Shown one piece after another: positions 7,681 to 15,007 of a DNA stretch of 48,835 nucleotides. The translations under genes and the position numbers were made by a program. The notes under the pieces are model-generated. The model saw only the letters and a list, made by a program, of their open reading frames with translations, was not told where the DNA came from and searched no databases. Within the stretch, counting starts at the first letter, position 1. Each line of letters begins with the position of its first letter. The stretch is from positions 1-48,835 of the forward strand of contig URUU01000011.1 of assembly GCA_900551235.1 (NCBI GenBank), written 5' to 3'. Origin of the DNA: an uncultured Lachnospiraceae bacterium (GTDB lineage: Bacteria > Bacillota > Clostridia > Lachnospirales > Lachnospiraceae).

Positions 7681-7756
7681 ATCCACAGTAGACGGTTGAT
7701 TACGTGTGGGGAAAAGAATGTGGAAAGTGTGGATAATGTGCATAACCTGGGGATAA
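7679..7756. promoter_or_regulatory. DnaA-box cluster upstream of dnaD-dnaI
   Basis: The 9-mers related to the DnaA box TTATNCACA (reverse TGTGNATAA) include AAATCCACA at 7679, TGTGGGGAA at 7705, TGTGGAAAG at 7719, TGTGGATAA at 7728 (perfect), TGTGCATAA at 7737 (matches TTATNCACA) and TGGGGATAA at 7748. Those at 7719, 7728 and 7737 abut one another exactly, and the last is 2 bp further. Further boxes lie at 7846 (ATATCCACA) and 7905 (TGTGGATAA, perfect). DnaA binding is inferred from sequence only. Confidence 0.6.
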
Positions 7757-7852
7757 CTCATCAAAAGGCAACCAGAAGAAATGTGATGTTTTAGGGAAAA
7801 ATGGCAGAAAAAGTCGAAAGTTGAGAAAAAGTTATGTAAACATACATATCCA

Positions 7853-7901
7853 CAAAAAAATCCACATATTTTGCACAGAAGAATGTGCACAAATATGTGG
7901 A
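7853..7901 (-). terminator. murC terminator
   Basis: The inverted repeat 7862-7900 has arms CCACATATTTTGCACA and TGTGCACAAATATGTGG around a 6-nt loop. On the minus strand it is followed by a T-run (the A-run at 7854-7860 on the plus strand). It sits right after the murC stop. Its arms also carry DnaA-box-like motifs. Confidence 0.8.
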
Positions 7902-7913
7902 CAGTGTGGATAA

Positions 7914-9293
7914 TTATTCTCCGAGCAGTTTCTCGCCGATTTTTACAACATCACCGGCACCCATGGTGATCAGAAGATCGCCAGGCTTGCAGTTTTCCAG
8001 AAGATAAGTCTCGATCTTGTCGAAGGAATCAAAGTAATCGGCACATCCGCCAAGTGCGTTGATCTTATCACGCAGCATGGCAGAGCTGATGCCAAGCGTA
8101 TCGGTTTCTCTTGCAGCGTAGATATCTGCCATGACAACATGGTCAGCAAGGATCAGGGCTTTTGCAAAATCATCCATCAGGGCTTTTGTTCTTGTATAGG
8201 TATGCGGCTGGAATACACACCAGAGTGTCTTGTGCGGATAATTGCGTGCTGCGTGTAAGGTGGCAGCAATTTCGGTCGGGTGGTGTGCGTAGTCATCAAT
8301 GATCGTCACACCGCCGACTTCCCCCTTTTTCTCAAAACGGCGTTTTGTGCCGCCAAATTTTTCAAGGCCGATACGGGTATGTTCCATGGAAACATCCATC
8401 TGATCCGCGAGGGCAATGGCAGCCAGGGCATTGCTGACGTTGTGGATACCCGGAACGTGCAGTGCAAAATGACCGAGCAGGGTATCACCTTTATAGCAGT
8501 CAAAAGATGGATGTGCAAACTCATCAAATGTAATATTGGAAGCATAGTAATCGCTGGAAGTATCCATGCCATAGGTTACGACCTTGCAGGTCAGTCCTTC
8601 GGTGAGCTGATCCAGGTGCCCGATCTCGCTGTTGATGATCAAAGTGCCGTCATCCGGCAGGAGCTGTGCAAATCTGCGGAAAGAATGGCGGATGTCATCG
8701 AGGTCTTTGAAGAAATCCAGATGATCTGCATCAATATTCAGGATGACACCGATCTTCGGGAAGAAATGCAGGAAGCTGTTTGTATATTCACAGGCTTCTG
8801 TCAGGAAAGTATCATGTCCGCCGACACGGATATTGCCGCCGATCGCATCGAGGATACCGCCGACTGAAATGGTCGGATCCATATCGGCTTCCAGGAAAAT
8901 GTAGGAAGCCATCGATGTCGTGGTTGTTTTGCCATGTGTTCCGGAAATGGCAACAGGTGTCTTGAAATTGTGCATCATCTGGCCGAGCAGCTCGGCACGG
9001 GAGAGCATCGGGATCTGTTTTTTAAGAGCAGCGGCATATTCTGGATTGTCCGGATGGATGGCAGCAGTGTAGACCACCAGATCAGGTGTGTCGTTAAGGT
9101 TGGAAGCGCGCTGGCCGTAGTAGAGGAGGGCTCCTTCTGATTCCAGCTGCTTTGTGAGCTCGGACTCGTGGGCATCGGAGCCGGATACTTTAAAATGCTG
9201 GCTCAATAATATAGAAGCAAGACCGCTCATGCTGATGCCGCCGATGCCGATGAAATGTACATGCATTGGCTTTTTAAAATCTATCTGATACAT
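7914..9293 (-). CDS. murC: UDP-N-acetylmuramate--L-alanine ligase
   Basis: MurC adds L-alanine to UDP-MurNAc, the first peptide step of peptidoglycan synthesis, in the cytoplasm with ATP. The 459-residue length is typical. The N-terminal nucleotide fold carries HFIGIGGISMSGLA, the central ATP loop reads SGTHGKTTTTSM, and the C-terminal domain has DDYAHHPTEI and VFQPHTYTRT. The gene is monocistronic, with a terminator directly after the stop and a divergent glgC upstream. A likely -10 box is at 9329-9334. Confidence 0.97.
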   Translation of the reverse strand: MYQIDFKKPMHVHFIGIGGISMSGLASILLSQHFKVSGSDAHESELTKQLESEGALLYYGQRASNLNDTPDLVVYTAAIHPDNPEYAAALKKQIPMLSRAELLGQMMHNFKTPVAISGTHGKTTTTSMASYIFLEADMDPTISVGGILDAIGGNIRVGGHDTFLTEACEYTNSFLHFFPKIGVILNIDADHLDFFKDLDDIRHSFRRFAQLLPDDGTLIINSEIGHLDQLTEGLTCKVVTYGMDTSSDYYASNITFDEFAHPSFDCYKGDTLLGHFALHVPGIHNVSNALAAIALADQMDVSMEHTRIGLEKFGGTKRRFEKKGEVGGVTIIDDYAHHPTEIAATLHAARNYPHKTLWCVFQPHTYTRTKALMDDFAKALILADHVVMADIYAARETDTLGISSAMLRDKINALGGCADYFDSFDKIETYLLENCKPGDLLITMGAGDVVKIGEKLLGE

Positions 9294-9328
9294 ACTTGTA
9301 GTCTCCTTTGTTGTTAAAGTCTGGTTTT

Positions 9329-9334
9329 AGTATA
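9329..9334 (-). promoter_or_regulatory. Possible -10 box for murC
   Basis: TATACT on the minus strand lies 35 bp upstream of the murC start. No clear -35 is seen at the expected distance. The rest of the gap 9335-9490 is A/T-rich with nothing else recognisable. Confidence 0.35.
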
Positions 9335-9491
9335 AACTTTTTTTCAAAAAAAGGAAAGTGCTTATTGGCAATCCGGTGTAAGTTTTGGCACTGTTTTCTG
9401 ACTGAAAAACCAGAGAGTTTTCACAGAAAATTCGACATAATGCAATTATAATAAAAAACAGGAAAAATTTTTCAAAAATTTGTAAAAAATG

Positions 9492-9520
9492 TTCACTATT
9501 TTAGAAACCTGTGATATAAT
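9492..9520 (+). promoter_or_regulatory. Promoter for glgC-glgD
   Basis: TTCACT (9492-9497) and TATAAT (9515-9520) have a 17-bp spacer, with TG one base before the -10. The leader from about 9527 to 9609 contains a hairpin at 9554-9582 with GGAACA and TGTTCC arms extended by ATCA/TGAT. Confidence 0.75.
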
Positions 9521-9609
9521 AGAAAGCACAACATAAATGGTGCATTTGTGGCATCACGGGAACAGAGGAATTTGTTCCTGATGTGAAAATAATATTAAGA
9601 GGTGATAGC

Positions 9610-10884
9610 GTGATTAAAAAAGAGATGATAGCTATGCTGCTTGCCGGAGGACAGGGAAGCCGTCTTGGTGTTCTGACTTCAAAAGTGGCAAAGCCGGCGG
9701 TGGCATTCGGCGGCAAATATCGTATTATTGATTTTCCGCTGAGTAACTGTATCAATTCCGGTGTGGATACAGTTGGAGTTCTGACACAGTATCAGCCGCT
9801 GAGACTGAATACTCATATCGGAATTGGTATTCCATGGGATCTTGACCGGAATGTCGGTGGTGTTACCGTACTGCCGCCTTACGAAAAGAGTTCCAATACA
9901 GAATGGTATACAGGTACCGCAAATGCCATTTATCAGAACTTGAATTATATGGAAACCTACAATCCGGAATATGTCCTGATTCTGTCCGGTGACCATATTT
10001 ATAAGATGGACTATGAGGTAATGCTTGATTTCCACAAGGCAACAAACGCAGATGTAACGATTGCGGTTATGCCGGTTCCGATGGAGGAAGCAAACCGTTT
10101 TGGTATTGTTGTTACCGATGAAAACAACGTCATCACAGATTTCCAGGAGAAGCCGGCAGAGCCTAAGAGCAATCTGGCATCCATGGGTATCTATATTTTC
10201 TCGTGGAAAGCACTGAAAGAATCCCTGATCGCACTGAAAGATCAGAGCAACTGTGATTTTGGTAAACATATCATTCCGTGGCTGAAAGAGCGTGGCGACC
10301 GCATGGCTGCTTACGAGTTCAATGGCTACTGGAAGGATGTCGGAACACTTGGCTCTTACTGGGAAGCAAACATGGAGCTGATCGATATCATTCCGGAGTT
10401 CAATCTTTATGAGGAATTCTGGAAGATTTACACATCCGGCGAGATCATTGCACCGCAGTATATTTCATCAGATGCAAAAGTTGAAAAGTGTATTATCGGA
10501 GACGGCACCGAGATTTACGGTGAAGTACATAATTCCGTGATCGGACCTGGTGTTACAATCAAAAAGGGTGTAGTGGTACGTGATTCTATTATCATGCGCG
10601 GCACAACGATCGGTGAGAATGTAACCATAGACCGGAGCATTATCGCAGAAAATGTAACCGTTGGACATGATGTGGAGATCGGTGTTGGAGAAGAAGCACC
10701 GAACAAATTCAAACCTGCCGTATATGCATTCGGACTGGCTGTGATCGGCGAAAAGTCGGTGATCCCTTCTGGTATCAAGATAGGAAAGAATACAGCGATT
10801 TCCGGAGTTACCACAGCGGAGGATTATCCAAACGGTGTTCTGGAGAGCGGAGAATCTATTATAAAGGAAGGTGATATGGCATGA
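9610..10884 (+). CDS. glgC: Glucose-1-phosphate adenylyltransferase
   Basis: GlgC makes ADP-glucose from ATP and glucose 1-phosphate, the first step of glycogen synthesis. The nucleotidyltransferase signature AMLLAGGQGSRLG is at the N-terminus, followed by KPAVAFGGKYRIIDF and the catalytic-region SGDHIYKMDY. The C-terminal third is a left-handed beta-helix of hexapeptide repeats. The start chosen is GTG 9610, preceded by AAGAGGTGAT. This gives 424 residues beginning MIKKEMIAML; an ATG at 9583 would add nine atypical residues and lies in the leader hairpin. It overlaps glgD by 4 bp. Confidence 0.96.
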   Translation: MIKKEMIAMLLAGGQGSRLGVLTSKVAKPAVAFGGKYRIIDFPLSNCINSGVDTVGVLTQYQPLRLNTHIGIGIPWDLDRNVGGVTVLPPYEKSSNTEWYTGTANAIYQNLNYMETYNPEYVLILSGDHIYKMDYEVMLDFHKATNADVTIAVMPVPMEEANRFGIVVTDENNVITDFQEKPAEPKSNLASMGIYIFSWKALKESLIALKDQSNCDFGKHIIPWLKERGDRMAAYEFNGYWKDVGTLGSYWEANMELIDIIPEFNLYEEFWKIYTSGEIIAPQYISSDAKVEKCIIGDGTEIYGEVHNSVIGPGVTIKKGVVVRDSIIMRGTTIGENVTIDRSIIAENVTVGHDVEIGVGEEAPNKFKPAVYAFGLAVIGEKSVIPSGIKIGKNTAISGVTTAEDYPNGVLESGESIIKEGDMA

Positions 10885-11999
10885 GAGCAGTAGGTATTAT
10901 TTTAGCAGGCGGAAATAACCATCGAATGAGAGAACTGTCTCAGAAGCGTGCGATTGCTGCCATGCCGATCGCGGGCGGTTTCCGTGCAATCGACTTTGCA
11001 CTGAGCAATATGACCAATTCTTCCATTCAGAAAGTCGCAGTGCTGACACAGTACAATGCAAGATCTTTAAATGAACATTTAAGCTCCTCCAAATGGTGGG
11101 ATTTTGGACGTAAACAGGGCGGTCTGTTCGTATTTACACCGACTACGACCGCAGACAACAGCTTCTGGTACCGCGGTACCGCAGATGCGATCGCACAGAA
11201 CCTGGATTTCCTGAAGAAATGTCATGAGCCGTATGTGATCATCGCTTCCGGTGATGGTGTGTACAAGCTGGATTACAACAAAGTGCTGGAGTATCACATC
11301 GAGAAAAAAGCAGATATCACCGTTGTATGCAAAGACATTCCAAAGGACGAAGATGCGACCAGATTCGGTGTCATCAAGATGAATGAGGACAGCCGTATCG
11401 AAGAATTCGAAGAGAAACCGATGGTAAGCAATTCCAACTGCATTTCTACCGGTATCTATGTGATCCGAAGAAGACAGCTCATCGAGCTGATCGAGCGCTG
11501 TGCACTGGAGGATCGTCACGATTTCGTAAAAGATATCCTGATCCGTTACAAGAACCTGAAACGTATCTATGGATATAAGATCAAAGATTACTGGAGCAAT
11601 ATTGCATCCGTAGACGCTTATTATAAGACAAATATGGATTTCCTGAAACCGGAAGTACGTGATTACTTCTTCCATCAGTATCCAAATATTTATTCAAAAG
11701 TAGATGACAACCCGCCGGCAAAATACAATCCGGGCTGTGAAGTAAAGAACAGCCTTGTTTCAAGCGGCTGTATCATCAATGGTTACGTGGAGAATTCCGT
11801 TCTGTTTAAGAAAGTATTCGTCGGAGAGAACTGCGTGATCAAGAATTCGATTATCCTGAACGATGTCTATCTTGGAGATAACACACATATCGAGAACTGT
11901 ATCGTGGAAAGCCGCGATACGATCCGTGCAAATTCTTACCATGTAGGTGAGGATGGTGTAAAGATCGTCATTGAGAAAAACGAAAGATATGTACTGTAA
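10881..11999 (+). CDS. glgD: Glycogen biosynthesis protein GlgD
   Basis: This 372-residue paralogue of GlgC begins AVGIILAGGNNHRMREL and has the same nucleotidyltransferase fold and C-terminal beta-helix. The catalytic-loop pattern is altered: GGNNHRM replaces GGQGSRLG, and ASGDGVYKLDY replaces SGDHIYKMDY. In Firmicutes GlgD is a GlgC partner with little activity of its own that raises the activity of the heterotetramer. Its ATG overlaps the glgC TGA (ATGA), so the two are translationally coupled. A strong terminator follows. Confidence 0.94.
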   Translation: MRAVGIILAGGNNHRMRELSQKRAIAAMPIAGGFRAIDFALSNMTNSSIQKVAVLTQYNARSLNEHLSSSKWWDFGRKQGGLFVFTPTTTADNSFWYRGTADAIAQNLDFLKKCHEPYVIIASGDGVYKLDYNKVLEYHIEKKADITVVCKDIPKDEDATRFGVIKMNEDSRIEEFEEKPMVSNSNCISTGIYVIRRRQLIELIERCALEDRHDFVKDILIRYKNLKRIYGYKIKDYWSNIASVDAYYKTNMDFLKPEVRDYFFHQYPNIYSKVDDNPPAKYNPGCEVKNSLVSSGCIINGYVENSVLFKKVFVGENCVIKNSIILNDVYLGDNTHIENCIVESRDTIRANSYHVGEDGVKIVIEKNERYVL

Positions 12000-12035
12000 G
12001 GTATAAAGCAATAACTATATAAATGGGGAAGAAAC

Positions 12036-12069
12036 AGTGCCTTTGTCTGTGTGGACAGGGGCACTTTTC
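12036..12069 (+). terminator. glgCD terminator
   Basis: The hairpin has AGTGCC/GGCACT outer arms and a TTTGTC/GACAGG inner stem with G-T pairs, followed by TTTT. Confidence 0.85.
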
Positions 12070-12147
12070 ACATTTATATCACAATGTTTGCATAGACTTA
12101 AACATCATCAGGAAGTTTTACAGTTACCGGAATGAAGGGGAAAGGGC

Positions 12148-12165
12148 ATGGATAAAGACAGATGA
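12148..12165 (+). CDS. Five-codon upstream ORF overlapping the response regulator start
   Basis: ATG 12148 reads M-D-K-D-R and stops with a TGA that overlaps the ATG at 12162 (ATGA). A purine-rich GAAGGGGAAAGGG precedes this mini-ORF, whereas the ATG at 12162 has no clear ribosome site of its own. It may act as a coupling ORF. It may also be chance. Confidence 0.35.
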   Translation: MDKDR

Positions 12166-12857
12166 ATAAAAATATGATACTGCTGATTGAAGATGAAGAA
12201 AAATTATCCAGAACACTTGCAGAATATCTGGAGCTGAACGGTTATGAGGTGCTGCGTGCAATGACCGGGCTGGAAGGACTTTCCATGTTTTACGATCATA
12301 TGCACCGGATCGATCTGGTTCTGCTGGACATCATGCTTCCGGAGATGAACGGCGGAGAAGTGTTAAAAGAGATCCGCAGGAAATCCAATACACCGGTTAT
12401 TATGGTGACGGCACGGGATTCGATCCATGACCAGCTTTTGAATTTTTCGAACGGAGCGGATGATTATATCACAAAGCCGTATGCAATGGCGATCGTCAAA
12501 GTGCATATCGAGGCGATACTGAAGCGCGCAGGCAAGCAGAAGGAGCGCGTGGAGGTCGGCAAAATTGCAATAGAGCCGGAAACGTGGAAAGTCTATGTGG
12601 ACGAAAAGCCGATTGAAACGACACCAAAAGAATATGAACTGCTCAGTTATCTGATGAAAAATAAGAATGTCGTTATGACAAGAGACAGCATCCTGGAGTC
12701 TGTCTGGGGGTATGATTATACGGGAGATACACGTACTGTAGATACCCTGATCAAACAACTGCGGAAAAAGATTGCACCTTACGGAAATTATATCCGTTCG
12801 GTATATGGTGTGGGTTATATATTTGAGGGAGAGGAAAATGAAACAACAGAAGCTTAG
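12162..12857 (+). CDS. OmpR/PhoB-family response regulator
   Basis: The receiver domain spans residues 1-120, with acidic pocket E10-D11, phosphoacceptor D56 (VLLDIMLPE) and the conserved Lys in YITKPY. A C-terminal winged-helix DNA-binding domain follows (TPKEYELLSYL, YIRSVYGVGYIF). The length of 231 residues is normal. It overlaps the downstream histidine kinase by 20 bp, so the pair is one two-component system. The signal and targets are not evident. An in-frame ATG at 12174 is an alternative start. The segment 12070-12147 shows no clear promoter. Confidence 0.93.
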   Translation: MNKNMILLIEDEEKLSRTLAEYLELNGYEVLRAMTGLEGLSMFYDHMHRIDLVLLDIMLPEMNGGEVLKEIRRKSNTPVIMVTARDSIHDQLLNFSNGADDYITKPYAMAIVKVHIEAILKRAGKQKERVEVGKIAIEPETWKVYVDEKPIETTPKEYELLSYLMKNKNVVMTRDSILESVWGYDYTGDTRTVDTLIKQLRKKIAPYGNYIRSVYGVGYIFEGEENETTEA

Positions 12858-14262
12858 AGTAAGCATGCTTTTGATGGAAGTTGTATTTCTGCTGATCGTC
12901 GTGGGCGGCAGTGCGTTTGTCTACAATATCTTTGCACCGGCATATTACCGCCATCAGAAATCCAGAGTGATAGAAAAGGCATACGAAGAAGTCAGACGTA
13001 TGGATCTGACGGAGATCCAGGATGAAGATCTGGAAGTTTTTAAAACGTATGAGGCGGAAAATCTGACTTTTACGATTGCAGATGAGCAGATGCAGCCGAT
13101 TTATACGATATCTAATCTTACACCGAATAACCAGTACTGGGACGAGCGGCAGGTACATCGCAACATCGTTGTACACCGCAAATTTTTTTCAAAAGATCCG
13201 AAGGTACAGTTCTGGAATGCCAGAGGCAAAGATACCCTGTGGCTGTTTGGAAAGTTTAAGCAGGATAACGTACGGTATTTTGTCTGTGTAAAGGAAACTG
13301 TGCAGAAAGCATACAGTGCCCTGGCATATACGGAAAAATTCATGATTTTTGTGGTGGCATTTTCATTGTTGACAGGCTGTGCTGTCATGTACTGGCAGTC
13401 CAGGCGCATCGCCAGACCGATCGAAGAGCTTTCGCGGGTGTCACAGAAGATTGCAGGGCGGGATTTTTCCGTCCGTGCAAAGGAATATGAAACCTATCAG
13501 GAAATCAACAGCCTTTCCTGCAATTTTAATTCCATGGCAGATGAGCTGCAGTATTATATTGAAAAACTGGAGAGCAGCAAGGACGCACTGGAACGTTTCA
13601 ATAAAATGCGCAATGATTTTACTGCAAATGTGACACATGAGCTGAAAACACCGCTGGCGGTTATTTCCAGCCAGGTTGAGCTGCTGCAGACTATGGGCGA
13701 TAAGATCGACCGGAATTATTATTTTGATTCCATCCGCGAAGAAGTGGGCAAAATGAGTGACATGGTCGGGAATCTGCTGAACATTTCCACGATAGAGCAT
13801 GAACTGGAAACGGTAAAAAAGAGTCAGTTGAATTTATCAGAAACAATAGAATACATGATGCTGAAATATGATGCTCTGATGCACAAAAAAAATCTCAAAA
13901 CAGATGTAAAGATCGAAAAAGACTGTTTGATCCTCGCAAATCAGGAATATATCGAGCAGGCGGCAGGCAATTATATCATGAATGCGTTTTCCCACTGCGG
14001 GGCAGGCAGACATCTGGAAATTTCACTGAAAAAGCAGGAAGGCAGAGCGGTATTTCGTGTCTGCAATGATGGCGAGGCAATTCCGGAGAAAGAAAGGAAC
14101 AAAATCTGGGACAAATATTATCAGGCGGGAGAGACACAGGGACACAGCGGACTTGGACTTCACATCGTAAAAACGGTGATCACCATGCATGGCGGAACTT
14201 ACGGTGTGGATAATACAGAAAAAGGTGTGTGCTTCTGGTTTTCGATTCCGCTTGTACAGTAG
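12838..14262 (+). CDS. Sensor histidine kinase
   Basis: This membrane sensor kinase has 474 residues. The first membrane segment is at about 10-30, and an extracytoplasmic sensor region runs to about 165. The second membrane segment (FMIFVVAFSLLTGCAVMYW) is followed by HAMP, HisKA with the phosphorylated H267 (VTHELKTPLAVIS), and a C-terminal HATPase with the N box YIMNAFSHC and the GLGLHIVKTV glycine box. The start chosen is ATG 12838, preceded by GAGAGG within the end of the response regulator gene; an upstream in-frame start would overlap that gene by a further 66 bp. The ligand is unknown. Confidence 0.92.
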   Translation: MKQQKLRVSMLLMEVVFLLIVVGGSAFVYNIFAPAYYRHQKSRVIEKAYEEVRRMDLTEIQDEDLEVFKTYEAENLTFTIADEQMQPIYTISNLTPNNQYWDERQVHRNIVVHRKFFSKDPKVQFWNARGKDTLWLFGKFKQDNVRYFVCVKETVQKAYSALAYTEKFMIFVVAFSLLTGCAVMYWQSRRIARPIEELSRVSQKIAGRDFSVRAKEYETYQEINSLSCNFNSMADELQYYIEKLESSKDALERFNKMRNDFTANVTHELKTPLAVISSQVELLQTMGDKIDRNYYFDSIREEVGKMSDMVGNLLNISTIEHELETVKKSQLNLSETIEYMMLKYDALMHKKNLKTDVKIEKDCLILANQEYIEQAAGNYIMNAFSHCGAGRHLEISLKKQEGRAVFRVCNDGEAIPEKERNKIWDKYYQAGETQGHSGLGLHIVKTVITMHGGTYGVDNTEKGVCFWFSIPLVQ

Positions 14263-14289
14263 ACTGGCGGAGAAATTTACCGGCAGGAC

Positions 14290-14318
14290 TTGAAAAAATC
14301 AGAGATTTACGGTATGAT
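14290..14318 (+). promoter_or_regulatory. Promoter for pth-mfd
   Basis: TTGAAA (14290-14295) and TATGAT (14313-14318) have a 17-bp spacer, about 85 bp upstream of pth. Confidence 0.7.
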
Positions 14319-14402
14319 GGGCAGGTCAGAAAAGCCCGGCTTTTTGAAGTGGGAAAGCACCCACCAGGAAAGTCGGGCCAAGTTGTCGTTGGAGGTGAAA
14401 AT

Positions 14403-14978
14403 ATGTACATTATTGTAGGACTTGGAAATCCTGGGAAACAATATGCAAAGACAAGGCATAATGTCGGATTTGATACGATAGATAGATTGGCAGACCGGTA
14501 TAACATCAGCGTGGATACGAAAAAGCATAAGGCACTTTGCGGAAAAGGAATGATCGAAGGACAGAAAGTGGTGCTTGCAAAACCACAGACGTTTATGAAT
14601 CTGAGCGGAGAGAGTGTAAGGGAACTGACTGATTTTTATAAGATCGATCCGGAAGAAGAACTGATCGTAATCTATGACGATATCAGCCTGGAACCGGGGC
14701 AGCTGCGCGTGCGCCCGAAAGGCAGTGCCGGTGGTCATAACGGAATCAAAAATATCATCGCACAGATTGGAACGCAGGTATTTAAACGTGTGAAGGTCGG
14801 AGTCGGAGAGAAACCAAAAGGTTATGATCTGGCAGATTATGTGCTGGGGCATTTTTCCAAAGAAGAGCGTGCAGTGATGGAGGATGCGTTTGAACGTGCG
14901 GCAGAAGCAGCCGTCTGCATGATGAACGACAGCATGGAACATGCGATGAATCAGTTTAACAAAAAAGTGGAAAAATAA
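14403..14978 (+). CDS. pth: Peptidyl-tRNA hydrolase
   Basis: Pth releases peptides from prematurely dissociated peptidyl-tRNAs. The 191-residue protein shows the family hallmarks YIIVGLGNPGKQYAKTRHN (catalytic His in TRHNVGF), KPQTFMNLSG and the catalytic Asp region IYDDISLEPG, then KGSAGGHNGIK. The start at ATG 14403 follows GGAGGTG; an open frame extends upstream to 14229 but has no family similarity. mfd begins 29 bp downstream, the order seen in many Firmicutes. Confidence 0.96.
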   Translation: MYIIVGLGNPGKQYAKTRHNVGFDTIDRLADRYNISVDTKKHKALCGKGMIEGQKVVLAKPQTFMNLSGESVRELTDFYKIDPEEELIVIYDDISLEPGQLRVRPKGSAGGHNGIKNIIAQIGTQVFKRVKVGVGEKPKGYDLADYVLGHFSKEERAVMEDAFERAAEAAVCMMNDSMEHAMNQFNKKVEK

Positions 14979-15007
14979 GCCGCAGACTGGCAGGGGGTGA
15001 CAGCAGC

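Noticed and set aside
7679..7913. Chromosomal replication origin (oriC)
   Set aside because: DnaA boxes are clustered, but dnaA, dnaN, recF and rpmH, which usually flank oriC in Firmicutes, are absent, and there is no clear AT-rich unwinding region next to the array. A regulatory or titration site is more likely.
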